From assembly GCA_024734495.1 (NCBI GenBank), contig JALMQS010000187.1:9626769-9690768 (forward strand): a stretch of DNA of 64,000 nt, given 5' to 3'. The notes under the pieces are model-generated. The model saw only the letters and a list, made by a program, of their open reading frames with translations, was not told the origin of the DNA and ran no database searches. The position numbers and the translations under genes are program-made. Positions 1 to 12,800 of this stretch are shown piece after piece. The DNA comes from Forficula auricularia (taxonomy: Eukaryota; Arthropoda; Insecta; Dermaptera; Forficulidae). Numbering within the stretch: the first letter of the stretch is position 1; the number at the start of each line of letters is the position of its first letter.

Positions 1-640
1 ATAAGAGTCTGAAAAACTCTATCTTTGGAATTTAATATCTCCGGTACTATATTGTTCATAAATTTCGTTTTGCCACCAATCGATGCATAAGTATTTAAAT
101 AATAATCTATCTAAATTTCAAAAAATCCTAAGAAAACCCATCCAACTACTTTAATAACATAACAATTAACAAATTTTCCTTAGAAGACAAACCTTGTTGG
201 TTTCGGGTAATAAATTTTCCGATATTTTTTTCACATGCTTTATTTAAATTTTATAATTGAACATTTCTCATATAAGCCCATCTCTTTTCGGTTTCAATTC
301 GATTGCTTCTAAATTTTGTATATTTTCTTTTTGAAATATAAAATACTTTAGTTTTTTCTCGATAATCGTTAAATCTTTCATATAATTCTATACTTAAAGA
401 TTTCATATTTTTCGGTTTGAATTTTTTACTTTTAGCTATAAACCAATTAAAGCACTTTGTCAATACCATAATATACAGACATCGAAAAGATGTAGTCACT
501 TCATTAATACTAATAAGAGAAGTCCATTTATTATTATCCAACAAATTATTTTCATTTTCATTTTTTTCCTTGGGTTTCCATCTATAAAAAAACAAAGAAA
601 CAGACAAACTATAAAATTATTTTGATTAGTTATGTCCATC
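1..640. other. AT-rich stretch, partly repeat
   Basis: 1-60 is the inverse of about 46795-46855 (same repeat also near 48690). The rest shows no exon, RNA or repeat I can name. A 118-codon minus-strand frame (251-607) is Lys/Asn-rich and resembles no family. Confidence 0.4.
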
Positions 641-703
641 GATTAAATTATTAAAGTTGTTATAGGGAAATAAGGACTATATCTTTTATGCAGAAAACAC
701 TAA

Positions 704-1332
704 TAAACAAAAATGTTTCCCAGTAAATCTAACAATGGATTCAGTAGAGTTTTTTTTACGCTGATTATCATGCAAATTCCCGATTTTTTACAACAGGTCA
801 GAGTTTTGAGATATTATCGGTCAAAATGACGAAAAAGGCCATTTTGAACTTTTTTAGAGTCTCATTAAATAGTAAATAGCAATATTTGAAATCAAAATAT
901 TTTGTTGCCGTAATAGAAAACAGCTTCCTCTTTGATTTTCAAATTACCACTTGTTTTTAGCTCAATTAGAACTCGAGTTATAACTAAAAAAACTAAGACC
1001 ATATGTTTGTTATCTATGTTTATTATCCTTTATAATCATACTTTTAGTTTTTAGTTAAACTCGAGTTCTAATTGAACTACAAACAAGTGGTAATTTGAAA
1101 ATCAAAGAGGAAGCTATTTTCTATTACGCCAACAAAATATTTTGATTTAAAATATTGCTGTTTAATATTTAATGGGACTCGAAAAAAGGTCAAAATGGCA
1201 TTTTTCGTCGTTTTGGCCGATAATATCTCAAAGCTCTGACGTGTTGTAACTGTTGTAAATTGCATGATAATCACCGTATAAAAAAACTACTGGAATCCAT
1301 TGTTAGGTTTACGGGGAGACATTTTTGTTTAA
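704..1332. repeat. foldback element, arms about 280 bases
   Basis: 704-985 and 1035-1332 are inverted copies (outer AAACAAAAATGTTTCCC against GGGGAGACATTTTTGTTT). Neither arm codes for anything convincing. Confidence 0.85.
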
Positions 1333-1364
1333 TTTTTGTCGAGCAGTGTAATTTATATTTTATT

Positions 1365-1402
1365 GCCAACATTTCGTCAACTTTGTTGACTTCTTCAGGG
1401 TT
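1365..1402 (-). ncRNA. hammerhead-like motif in foldback arm
   Basis: Reads CTGAAGA, then a six-pair stem (GTCAAC, loop AAA, GTTGAC), then GAAA. The partner arm at 1587-1623 has the same motif with one stem substitution. Stem I pairing is weak here. Confidence 0.4.
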
Positions 1403-1586
1403 CAAATAGTTAACTTCCCTGCATATTTGTCATTTTTATAATTATTCTTTCTTAGTAAACATATCAAGGCAAGTTATCAACATCAATCAGATTGAAAAAT
1501 TTTTTCTTTTTTAAAACACCCTTGCCTTAAACTAAGAAAGAATAATTATAAAAATGACAAATATGCAGGGAAGTGTAACTATTTGA

Positions 1587-1623
1587 GCCCTGAAGAAGTC
1601 AACAAAGTTTACGAAATGTTGGC
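1587..1623 (+). ncRNA. hammerhead-like motif, partner arm
   Basis: CTGAAGA, imperfect stem II (GTCAAC/GTTTAC), GAAATGTT. Inverted partner of 1365-1402. Confidence 0.38.
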
Positions 1624-1639
1624 AATATAATTTTTATAA

Positions 1640-2215
1640 AACGGACTTCAAAAAATATTAAATGTTACTAATAAAATAATAGGAACTCAAAAATAAAATA
1701 AAATACACTAAAAGGTATAAAATAATTATTATCTTATTTAGTTACAACTAAACGACGAAATATTAACATGAAATCACTTTTTGAAGTCGGTGCCAAACAA
1801 ATAATTTTTATGAATGGAACTCAGCGGATCTTACTTAGTACGTTTAGCGTGTACGCTCGCTTATATAGTTTGTTTGGCACGGACTTCAAAAAGTGATTTC
1901 ATGTTAATATTTCGTCGTTTAGTTGTAACTAAATTATAATAATAAAACTTGAGCAAGATGCGAGGTAGGTTTCACAAAAAAGAAATAAAACAAAATTGAG
2001 TTTTGAATTCGATATATTTCGGGGTGAACCTACCTCGCATCTTGCTCAAGTTTTATTATTATATTAAAATGTTTCATCTAGAACCAACACCTAACTCCTT
2101 AAAAGTTAGTAACTAAATTAGATAATTATTTTATACCTTTTAGTGCATTTTATTTGATTTTTGAATTCTATTATTTTATTTGTTGCATTTAATTTTTTTA
2201 AAGTCGGTTTTATTT
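1640..2215. repeat. GAAGTCGG palindrome with a second palindrome inserted
   Basis: Arms share the AAACGACGAAATATTAACAT block and GAAGTCGG ends; complete relatives are at 61569-61930 and 63018-63400. A GAGCAAGATGCGAGGTAGG palindrome (about 1936-2068) is inserted in the right arm. Confidence 0.8.
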
Positions 2216-2900
2216 TTTTATAAAAATTATTTTTATTTTTCTCTTTTAGTGATGTTATTAATAGTGACTTAATATAATACCTTGCATGCTTCTCGTAAGA
2301 GAAAGGGTCGGGCGAATGAATCAGAAAATGATAATAAAAATTCAATTCATAAATAGAGAAATTCTCTCGAAACATTAGCGGGATTTAAATGAATGTTTTA
2401 AGATTTTTTTAAAAATTTTATTTATTATAATTTCGATTATTTGCTCATAAGAATTGGAGATTTACGTTATTTCGTCATTGATCATATCATCAGAACTTGA
2501 CCAAATTAATATGGGACCACCCCTAAGGTACCCCTTTCCAATAAAAAAAGAATCATCGAAATCGGTCCACGTGGCAAAAAGTTCTCGCTGAACATACATA
2601 AAATAAATAAATAGTTAGGTATCTTGACTATCTTGGAGCTATACTGATCCAAACGCAGAAAGAATCATTAAAATCGGTTCTTAAACAAAGAAGTTATGTC
2701 TGAACAAACATAACAAAAAAAGGACCAATACCATTGAAATTTATATTTTTACCAATCGGAAACTATACTGAACCCAATGCAAAAAAATCATCAAAATCGG
2801 CTCATAATTGGCGAAGATATAATATCATCAGGTAACACACAAAAAAAATTCACTCGAATTGAAAAGAACCTCCTCCTTTTTGAAGTCGGTTAAAAATATA
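2215..2900. repeat. dispersed GAAATCGG repeat
   Basis: Contains repeated blocks such as AAGAATCATCGAAATCGG and ends TTTTTGAAGTCGGTT. Relatives follow the palindrome at 61930-62240, and a fragment lies at 49075-49160. No coding capacity. Confidence 0.6.
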
Positions 2901-2907
2901 AATTATC

Positions 2908-3480
2908 TGCATAAAAGATATAGTCCTTATTTCCCTATAACAACTTTAATAAACTATAAAATGTTGATTCGGTACTTACGTTTTAACGCCACCGCAGCTA
3001 CAAGTGAAATTTTAAACTACAAATTTGAACTGAAATTGAGTTTATGGACCGTGATGTGTCAAATTGTCTCAAGTGAGCGCCAGTGGGCGTTGGCAATTTT
3101 CAGCTTTAGAATTTTTCACAGGTTCGGTTCTATTCATCATCTCGGTTCATTTAGATAAAAAAATGGGTTCCCGAACAAACTTTGCAAGGTTCAGTTAGGA
3201 TATATTCAGTTCGGCTCGGTTCGGCTAACGCCAACCTAATCGCCTAAAAACCAGCCCGAAATGAAGAATATGAGACGAACCAGGCCGAACTGAATATATC
3301 TTAACCGAACCGGCAAAGACTTTTACATAATCGAATTTTTTTGGGCACTTACTAATTCTTTTTTAATTAATATTCATTTTCTAAAAGAATCCGTCGTCAG
3401 TAGCAGCGCTACACGGAACCCTCGTGATACTACGGTTTCCATGGTTTCTATAAATAAACAATTGAAAAATAAAAGAATTT
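2908..3480. repeat. repeat block with inverted partner at 645-695
   Basis: 2908-2957 is the inverse of about 645-695, bracketing the nested foldbacks. The following segment (AATCCGTCGTCAG, CGGAACCC blocks) recurs near 3890-4030 and 43820-43920. Confidence 0.6.
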
Positions 3481-3573
3481 AAATTGAATGTAATGGAGCA
3501 GGGAGTAGTGGAGGAAAGGAAAAAATTAACACATATCCAAATAAGGTTAATTTATTGGAATCCTTCCTCCTTT

Positions 3574-3628
3574 CCTTTCAGACCGAGCGTTTCGGCGATT
3601 TTTCCCTCCTTCTTCAGGGTTTCAAAGG
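3574..3628 (-). ncRNA. hammerhead-like motif in foldback arm
   Basis: CTGAAGA, stem II of GGAGG type, GAAACG, with flanks CCTTTGAAACC and GGTCTGAAAGG pairing imperfectly as stem I. Close relative of the motif at 23368. Confidence 0.45.
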
Positions 3629-3635
3629 GTCAATG

Positions 3636-3680
3636 AAACCCTGAAGAAGGAGGGAAAAATCCTCCAGAAACACCGGTTTG
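3636..3680 (+). ncRNA. hammerhead-like motif, decayed partner arm
   Basis: CTGAAGA, GGAGG/CCTCC stem II, then an extra A before GAAAC, and ACC for the stem III/cleavage position. Stem I AAACC/GGTTT is kept. Probably inactive. Confidence 0.4.
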
Positions 3681-4334
3681 AAAAGAAAGGAGGAAGGACT
3701 CCAATAAATTGCACCTTATTTGATGTGTTAATTTTTTCCTCTCTACTCTGGACTGCCTTCCATTTCATTCAATTAAAATTTCACCAGTCGGTCTCTCTCC
3801 AGAGAAAATTTCGTTGCAAAAATAAAAGAAAATAATTTAAAAAATTTTTTTTAAGGCGAATAGGTTGGCGTTATCTAACCAACCCGTAATGAAGTTATAC
3901 GAACCGAACGGCGAACTGAATATATCTTAACCAAACCGGCAACGACTTTTACATATTCGAATTTTTTTGGGTATTTACTAATTATTTTTTAATTAATATT
4001 CATTTTCTAAAAGAATCCGTCGTCATTAGCGGCGCTTAAAAACCGCCAAATGCTGTAGTTGCGGTGGCGTTAATACGTAAGTACCGTTGATTTTTAGATA
4101 GGGTTAATTAATCCCCAATTCTAAATTTTTTATTCAATCACTAGGATTGTTCCGTCGTGAAATTAGCAAAATAAATTTTAGCCACCTCTGAGAATATAAA
4201 CTAGTGATGAAAAAATAATTTCGGTCACCCCATTGTGTGAGGTACATTTGAATATATCTTGTCCTATTAACTATATTATCCAATAATAATTTTTAATATT
4301 ACCCCTAATATGAACCTCTTATGTGGCTTGTGGG

Positions 4335-4456
4335 TTCGTAGTGGAGGTGCAGCGTGGGCGCGGATGTGGATTGGGGTTGGAGTGCGGGGTAGGGGTCCAG
4401 GGGGCGTAGTCCCCTGGCTAGCGGAGACACCCGCCGAAGGCCGGCTTCTCAGCTAG
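4335..4456 (+). mobile_element. Helitron-like 3' end fragment
   Basis: G-rich sequence ending in a GCCGAAGGCCGGC hairpin and CTAG|T (4453-4457), the same 3' end as the longer copies. The 5' part is missing or unrecognisable. Confidence 0.5.
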
Positions 4457-4911
4457 TATAATATAAAAAGGCCGAAAAGCCAAAACAAAAATTACAATGG
4501 AATAAATTGATAATTTCTTACTCATTTGCAAACATTCACATGACATGGATAGGCAATGTTCTTTCAAGTTCGGAAAATTTACATTTTCTTTAAAAAATAA
4601 ATGATTCAAATTTATTTCTAAGTTATCTAAAAAGGAAAACAAAATCATTTCTATTATGTTTCAGTTTATTCCGATTGCTTCATTTGCCAAACCTTTATTA
4701 ATCTTTATAATATGATTATCAGCTCCTCTTGAAAAGCTCTTAAAAAATTTCATATTTCTTTTTTTTAATTATTTAATTCTGATAATAAAAAGTAAATCTA
4801 AAATCGCTTAAATTTTTTTCTAATTAAATAATTAAATTATATTTATTCATTTGTTTTATTACGTAATCTGTTTTGTTTTTAATTAACGCAACAATAATTA
4901 TTTTTATATTA

Positions 4912-5869
4912 TCTATATATATATAAAATTAAGGTTTTGTCTGTACATTGCTCCAAATCACGCCAAATTTTGGTTGCACACGTTTCAAGCAAAGTTATGA
5001 ACGAAAACACCCTCAACAAAATTCCTGTCTGTCTGTACTGTCTGTCTGTTTCAGTGGTTTCCGCGAAAAGTTGCTCACGATTCACGTCAAAACGGCTGAA
5101 GAGAATATTATGAAATTTCATATTTACATCAGATGTCTTCTAACTTACGTTTTTAGCTATATAACGTTTTGATATTTTGATCCCAGAAGGGGGTTTGGGG
5201 GGACGCACGAATGAAAATTATCAAATAACTCCTAAACTATTAACCCTACAGTAAATTTTATGATAAACAAAGTTGTAGGGTGTGTGATTTCTGACAACTT
5301 TTGTTTAAAAAATTTCCCCAAAAAGGGGGAGGGGTGAAAAAAATGTAAATTCTTGCCCTTGGAGCAAACTCAACCAAATTTTGTATAAATGATCTCTGGG
5401 CCTCTAGAGAGCTAGAAATGCATAAACTAACCACCCAAAATGGGGGGGGGGGGGTCAAAAATGAAAATTCTTTCTCTTGGACCAAACTCAACCAAATTTT
5501 GTATACATAATCGGAGGGTCACTAGAAGGCTAGAAATTCAAAAACTGGGTGTGGAGCGTGGAATGGGGATGGGGTGAGGGAGTGAGGCGAAGTAGAGTGG
5601 GGGTGCAGGGGGTGGTGTGGTGTGGAGTCCAGAGAGCGTAGCGGGGGTGGGGTCCAGAGGGCTAGGCGGGGGTGTGGTGCGCAGGGTTGGAGGGCACGGG
5701 GTTGGGTCCGGGGTGGATGGGGCGCGGGGTCCGAGGTGGGTGGGGTGCGGGTGGTGATGTAAGAGCGGGGGGTTGGGCACGGGTGCGGGGGGGGGTGTCG
5801 TGGGCTGGGGGTCCAGGAGGCTTCCCCTTGGCTAGCAAGAGGGCCGCAGAACGCGGGCCTTGCAGCTAA
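4912..5869 (+). mobile_element. Helitron-like element, copy 1
   Basis: Starts TCTATATATATATAAAATTA and ends with a GC hairpin (GGGCCGCAGAACGCGGGCC) followed closely by CTAA, the layout of Helitron 5' TC and 3' hairpin-CTRR ends. Its first part holds CTGT microsatellite sequence; the 3' third (5535-5830) is extremely G-rich on this strand. No Rep/helicase, so non-autonomous. Confidence 0.65.
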
Positions 5870-6274
5870 TCCATTAATATTTTGAAGGAGACAATATTGT
5901 CTCCTTCAATTTATAAAAAATTCTGCTACTCTAGGCAAAAAGAAACTTTCAATTTATTATACATTCATATTATTTCTACTCATTCTATTCCTAGATTCGA
6001 TCACGAAATTTTTTAATGATGAAGATTGATTCTTTGAGTGAAAATTTTTACGCGTGCTCTATGTCAGATTTAGTTGCTTTTCAATGGACAAGCCAAGTAC
6101 CCTCGATTGCATTCTTTTGGCATTCGGGTTCAATTTCCAAAGAGGAAAAACAACCCTTCTAACATAATAAAAAATTAATGTAAAGATTTAAGTATCTTTT
6201 TTGAGTTTCTTTTTTTGAAGAAAAATGGAATTTTTTCAAAAATCAACCCAGGTTAGGTATATACCCATTATAAT

Positions 6275-6524
6275 ATTAAGAAATGAATTTAATTTTATTT
6301 AGTAACGAATCAAAGATTTTAGTAGAAATATTTTTACATTGCATATCAGAGGGCTTCATCCCCTCAGGAATCGAACCCAAGCCCGTTAAACCCTTAAGAC
6401 AAATCTCTCTCTGATATGCAATATATATTCCTGAGGGGACGAAGCCCTCTCATATGCAATGTAAAAATATTTCTACTAAAATCTTTGATTCGTTCCTAAA
6501 TAAAATTAAATTCATTTCTTAATA
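6275..6524. repeat. foldback with a tRNA-like head
   Basis: Arms 6275-6360 and 6430-6524 pair. The centre on the minus strand holds a Pol III B-box-like GGGTTCGATTCC. Related copies: 17385-17490, 47391-47783, and more distantly 42171-42361. Confidence 0.75.
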
Positions 6525-6659
6525 ATAACAAATAATCCATAACATCTCGGATAGTAGTTGACCATCTCTCTTGATTTTCTATAGTACTAATGATTGTTAT
6601 ATAACCACCTGGATAGCTCCAAAATGCATTTTTAATTGTTTCTAAATATTTATTTTCAG

Positions 6660-6813
6660 TTTAAAGAGAGTAGTGATACTTCGAGAGATTCTGAAGATGC
6701 TTCTTCATCAGGAACAAGTACATATTTTTCTTGTAAGGAAGAATTAGATAGTACTAATTGTACTGAAAATATTATCTCACCCGTTGGTCGAGCTTCTACA
6801 ATGTCACAAATAG
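6660..6813 (+). CDS. gwl: gwl exon (insertion segment, first visible)
   Basis: Acceptor TTTTCAG ends at 6659 and donor G|GTATAT follows 6813. It encodes about 51 residues rich in Ser, Thr, Asp and Glu ([10 protein letters not shown] to [12 protein letters not shown]). This low-complexity composition suits the non-conserved kinase insertion. It leaves phase 1, completed by the GT that opens the next exon. A foldback element ends about 135 bases upstream. Confidence 0.7.
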
Positions 6814-9800
6814 GTATATTTGTTTAAAATACTTTTTTTTTTAGATTTTATTAAATATTCAAATAAAATTTGATTTTAATTATGTAGGATTATAGCTGTT
6901 AGCCAAACACATAAATAAATAAAATTATATAAATTATATAAAATAAAATTGAGGATTGATTGGAAGGCATCCCAAGGATAGAAAAAAAGATGATTCCTAA
7001 TAAAAAAGATTTATTGGAAACTTTTCTTTTTGAACCGACGTTTCCTCCTTCAGAGAGTTCAAAGGGTCATGTGACAATTTTCCTTCTTTTCTCTTGTATC
7101 AGTACTCGTTGGTGCTGTAGAGATATTTTTTGTATTGTCATTAGTCATTAGTAGAGACCGGATTTCTATGCAATTGCATATTTTGTTTGGCGACACATAG
7201 GACCCAAGGGGTCAATTATCTATCCGAATCATGCAGCTAGGACAGGGGTCGGCAACCTGCGGCTCGCGAGACACATGAGGCTATTTCGATGTGAAGATGC
7301 GGCTTTATTTTAATTCAAAAATCAAATTTATATATATCTAATCCTAATCAAATACCATAATATTTAATTAAATATGTTAGTGGCTCTTTAAAAACTGGGA
7401 AATTTTGTAAATTGTAACTTTTGGCTTTTCCGTCTCATAAGGTTGCCGATCCCTGATCTAGGATACTGTGGGTAAAATTTTACACGAACTCTAACAATAT
7501 TGATACAAGTAGGTACAGTCTTTATATGTCAAGTTTGACGCCTGCATCGTGAAAACAGGAAAACATTCTAAGGATTGGGCTGGAATCGAAGGTAATTCTA
7601 TATGCACGTCTTTAATGGCTGAAAGTTTGTTAAGTTTATAAACAATTCACACAGATTACTTTTAATAAAATCTTTGGTTTTAAAATTTTACACAGCATAT
7701 TTTTGCATATTTGAGTAATATTGCATAAAATTGCTTATTTGAAGGATGTTGCATAAAATTGCATATTTCGAGCCAAATACAGATTTTTTTAAAAGTAACT
7801 TTTTCGGAGAAAGAATGAAAAAAAAGAAGAAATAAAACGGGGGGGGGGGGGGCACATTTAAATTCCAAGAAAACAAAAATAGGCCTCAACGACAAGAGTG
7901 TAGTGTTGGAGGGATTACAAAGGATATAAACATAGCTAAAAACAACAAATTCCACCTATGTTTCTTATTATTCAGGTGTACCTACTTTGACTTGACTAGA
8001 TACTATACTCTACTCGAAAATGCCGAAAAGTTTGCAATCTTTTTCTTTCAAAATAAAAGTGGGGATTTTAAGTTCCTTTAAATTCGCCCCCATTACGTCA
8101 GTGGATGTGGAGCGATTCTTTTCACCCCCCCCCCCCCCTTCCGTATTTTTTTCATTCACATTTTTGAAACATTATTGAATTTATTATGTTGATTTTATTC
8201 AAGAGCACCTAATATTTCTTTCAGTTTAAAGATTTTATAATATATTAAATGTAATGAGAATTTTGTGAATTTCTTACTCAATCAAAGTAGATATTTGTCA
8301 CTTGGTGTCTATAGCTTGCTTTATCATTTTATTCGTTTCATAGCATTCCTTCAATTATATAGTCTTTTTGTCTTCAATTTTAATTTTTTAGTACATAAAA
8401 AATTTATTTGGCTATGCATATTTTTGCATATTTCAACGTATATTGCATATTACTTGCATATTTCAGCATTTTTCACTGCATATTTTATGGCATGTTTTGG
8501 CAGTTTTTACTTCATAAAAATCCAGTCATTAGTCATTACTAATAGGATATCTCATTTGAATAATCTATCTTCTTTTATTGGGATTGGGAATCATCTTTTT
8601 TTATTTATCCTTGAGCTGCCTTCCATTCAATCCCCACTTTTATATCCATCAGTCAGTCTCCGAGAAAAAACATCCAAAACATAAAATAAAATTTTAATTA
8701 CTTGTTTAATTGAAAGTGGTGTTTCGTTCGACTTAGATCCAGTTCGGCTCAAATATCTTAACCGAAGAACCGTGTCAAACTGGATCTAACCAAACGGAAT
8801 CGATACGATTTCCAATGAATCCATATATTATCTAATCAAACATTATATGAAAAAAAAATATTCACGGACCGCAGCTCTAATTCTCCAGGTGACTTTCCCC
8901 CCCCCCTAAAATGAACCGAATCGAAATAACTGAACAAAAATTAATTTAAATAAATTGTCTGATGTTCTGATGTGGCCATCCACTTGACTTTACCATACAA
9001 CCTGGCCCATCACTTATATTTAATAAAATTATTTATAACCATATAGGGGGGGGGGGGGGGTTAGTTTTTGCATTTTTAGACTTCTGGGGGCCCACGGATA
9101 ATGTATACAAAATTTGGTTGAGTTTGGTACAAGAGTCTAGATTTTAATTTTTTGACCCCCCCCCCCCTCCATTTTGGGCGGTTAGTTTTTTAATTTTTAG
9201 ACTTCTGGGGGCCCACGGATTATGTATTACAAAATTTGGTTGAGTTTGATACAAGGGCCGTTATTTTAATTTTTTGATCCTACACCCCCCCCCCCCCCAT
9301 TTTGTTTGGGTCGATATGCACCAAAATCTAATCAGCTCTTAATCTCAATGGACCAAAACTACGTGTGAAATTTGGTTTCGATATTCACACTAGTTTTTGA
9401 GCTAGCTTGTCTCACAAAAATTTGGTAACGCACTTAATAACAGACTAACAGACATTTTGACAAAACAATTATTATCTCGAAAAATATAATTTTTTCGATG
9501 TTCACTTATTAGGGCTTTTTTGTAGAGCGAAATGCCATGGTGTCGCTCAATTTTTTTAATCAAAATAGTTTCAGCCGTTTTGAGACATTTCAAAAAAAAG
9601 AAGCAAAAAAACCACTTTTTTCATGCACGATTACAATACTTGACTATACCCTGTATGGTAAAGTAAAAAAATTATATATATTATTGCATCTATTGAGATT
9701 GCTCCTAAATTTTCGAGTAAAATCGTTGCGTTCCTCTCAGAGAAAGGACGCTCCTAATTACATAAATAAACATAGTGTCTTGCCTTTGAATAGCTTTTAT

Positions 9801-12800
9801 ATACGTCAATACTTCATTGTATAATAATAGATTTAATGATATATACTCCCAAAAAGACTATGTTATATGATCTTAGCGCCCTCAAATGCATCAGAAAATG
9901 TAAGGGCTAGAGTTCTAAATTTATGGAGGAAGGATTTCTGCACTCTTACAATAATTTTGAAAAACTAAGTGAACATCGGAATTATTTAACGGGTTATAGT
10001 GGTGTTTCACAAAGAGGAAATAAAATTAAAAAATTAAAAAATCTTTTAAATTATTTTGGAGATTTTTTTTTGTTTATCTCTATACATATTTCGGACTATG
10101 AACCCTTCATCAGGAGGTTTAACAGAAAATAGAATATATATTCAGTTTTCTGTTAAACCTCCTGATGAAAGGGTTCATGCCTGAAATATGTATAGAGATA
10201 AACAAAAAATCTCCAAAATAATTTAAAAGATTTTTTAATTATTTTATTTCCTCTTTGTGAAACACCACTATAACCCGTTAAATAATTCCTGTGTTTAATT
10301 TGTTTCACTATAAACCAACACCGCTTTCCCTAAACTTAAAGTGAACATCTTCTCTTTTGGAGTCTCTTTCATTTCCCTCATTTCCTCATCTTTTATTTTA
10401 GGTTTTATACAAAATCATTCGACATCGCCACGTTCACGTACTGGAAAGAATAACACCGTTTTTAAATTTCCTTCTCTCAATTCACGGGGGTTAAAACGAA
10501 AACGAACTTTTGGAGAGGTTCTCGACTCTGGCTGCTCTGAATTAAGTACCCCAAGGTAAGTATCAAGTTTTATCTTCCAAAACTAATTATGCTCAAATTT
10601 CTTTTAAAGAAATTAATTATTTTTTTAGGAGCACTGGTTTGACCCAAGATCTTTCTGATCTTGTTTTCCGAACTTCTCCTCAATCTTCTCCTAAACGGCC
10701 TCATTTAGAAAGTTGCCCTGAGGAAGAACTAATAATGCCAAACTTAAGAAGTGTTCTTAAAAATTCAATGTCACCTCCTACTTCAGATGAAGCCAATTCC
10801 AAAGAATTAGTTTCTACACCGTTGTCATCCATGAAGGAATCAACGCTAGCGGATGAATTGCCTATCAATGTCGCTGTAAAAACGACACGATTCCATTTGC
10901 CAAAATCTCATGAAAAGAAAAAATATGATAGCGATACTTCTTTGGTAAGAAAGACTTAAATTTAAAAAAATATGGGGATAAATTAAAGATTATGTCTTGC
11001 TAAATATAAATACGCGACTGTGGGTCAGTGGATAGAGTGTTGGGTCGCTGACTCGAAGATCGCTGGTTCGAGACCGAGTCTCGGCAGATAGATATTTTCA
11101 GTCGCCTCCTCTTGGAAAGTAATGGTAACCTACCAAGAGTATAATTGCCTAGTAACCTCTCCAAATTAGCCGTTCGGAACCGGCGTTAAAAAGTAGGTCC
11201 CATATATCTGTGTAAAACAACTAAACACACTCAGCACAGGTATATGTGGAGAGGAGCTGACACCCGTTTCGGGTATGGCACTCGAAGAAGAAGAAATATA
11301 AATATTTTTAAATATTTGAAGCTGCGAGGCCCGCCTTCGGCGGCCCTCTTGCTAGCCATTTTGGGTGGTTAGTTTTTACATTTCTAGCCTTCTAGTGGCC
11401 CACAGATTATGTATACAAAATTTTTTGGGTGTTTTTTGGGGGAATTTTTTTAAACAAAATTTTCAGAAATCCCATCTCCTACAACTTTGTTCATAACAAC
11501 ATTTGGGGTAAAGTTAAAAGTTTAGGAGTTATTTGATAATTTCCATTGGTGCGCCCCCCTCCCCAAACCCTCTTTTGAGGCCAAAATATCAAAACGTTAT
11601 ATAGCAATGATTTTAAGTTAGAAGACATCTGATCCAAATATGAAATTTCATAATAATCCCTTTAGCCGTTTTTACGTGAATCGTGAACAGAATTTGCGCG
11701 GAACCCACGGAAACATACAGACAGACAGAAATTTTGTTGAGGGTGTTTTCGTTCATAACTTTGCTTGAAACGTGTGCAACCAAAATTGGCGTGATTTGGA
11801 CCAATGTACAGGAAAATTCTTGATTTTATATATTTATATAGATATTATAATTATAAATTTTTATGAAATCCCTATTCTCCAGAGTTTCGGGTACAATATT
11901 CGGTTATTCAGACCAGGGATGTTGCCGATGCCGATTTTCACATCCGCGGATGCGGATGTTTAAGATCTTATATAAATATAGTATATGAATGGAGAATTAA
12001 AACAATGATAAAGTAATTATTAACATTTTTATTAATGAAAATTACTATTAAGTATAATACTCCTATTTTTTTTAACTTCACTTACTAATTTTCATATTAG
12101 TAAGTGAAGTTGATATGCGCTGAATGGCTCCCGATGACCCGGTGTTGGCGGCAGAGGTTCCGTAGCTTCTACGATGGGTTCCGTGGAGTTCTCGACCAGA
12201 TGAAGCTGAGTGGTGAGCGATGACATAATAAAGTGTGTTTGAGGCTTTTTTTCGTGTGGACAGCAGAGAGTCTGTATCGGTATGTACCTACTGACCACAC
12301 GGGCCTATATAAAGGATAGGGCCTTTGAGCTGCAAGGGATCTTTCAGCTGTATCGTGGGTCGATCAGCCTGACGTCACCAGTGCAGGAGTGGAGATCTCT
12401 CTATTAACGCTTGCCCGTAACTTTGGCTAGTTCAGCGACAATTGTTTTTGGAAATAAATTGATCTCGCGTTTTTGCCTCTTGTTCGGCCTTTTATAGGAT
12501 TTTTATGGTTCTCCTTTGGTTCTCCTTCTACGATATTTTTCGATGCTCTAATGGGGACAATATTCGCTGAATTCTACCCTTTCCTGGGTGGACTGCCAAT
12601 CAGGGCATTCTTTTAGCATTGACGTCTATCTTGTGTGACCGCCCTGCCATCTCTCCTCTGCTCTTGTTCAAAATGAACATTGGACATTATATACTATGAA
12701 TTTGATTTAAATAATCCCGATTTTCAATTATTTCTTATAAAATAAAAAAAATAAAACTAATTTTATGAATTTAATCCTATATTTGGCTCGTATAATTAAT

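Larger units (their letters stand above)
1352..1640. repeat. foldback element with hammerhead-like arms
   Basis: Arms 1352-1492 and 1520-1640 pair almost fully around a short AT spacer. Directly abuts the preceding foldback and the following one. Confidence 0.85.
3480..3835. repeat. foldback element of the GGAATCC/CTTCAGGG family
   Basis: Arms around 3630 carry TTATTGGAATCCTTCCTCC and CTTCTTCAGGGTTTC. Same family as 23237-23531; the right end extends to a GTCTCTCTCCAGAGAAAATT block present at the left end of that copy. Confidence 0.8.

Noticed and set aside
8265..8684. 139-codon hydrophobic plus-strand frame
   Set aside because: Phe/Leu/Ile-rich translation of AT-rich hAT subterminal repeats; no conserved domain.
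11013..11110. Functional tRNA gene
   Set aside because: Pol III boxes are present but belong to a SINE with target duplications and a GAA tail; no full cloverleaf. The same holds for the minus-strand head near 29600-29669.
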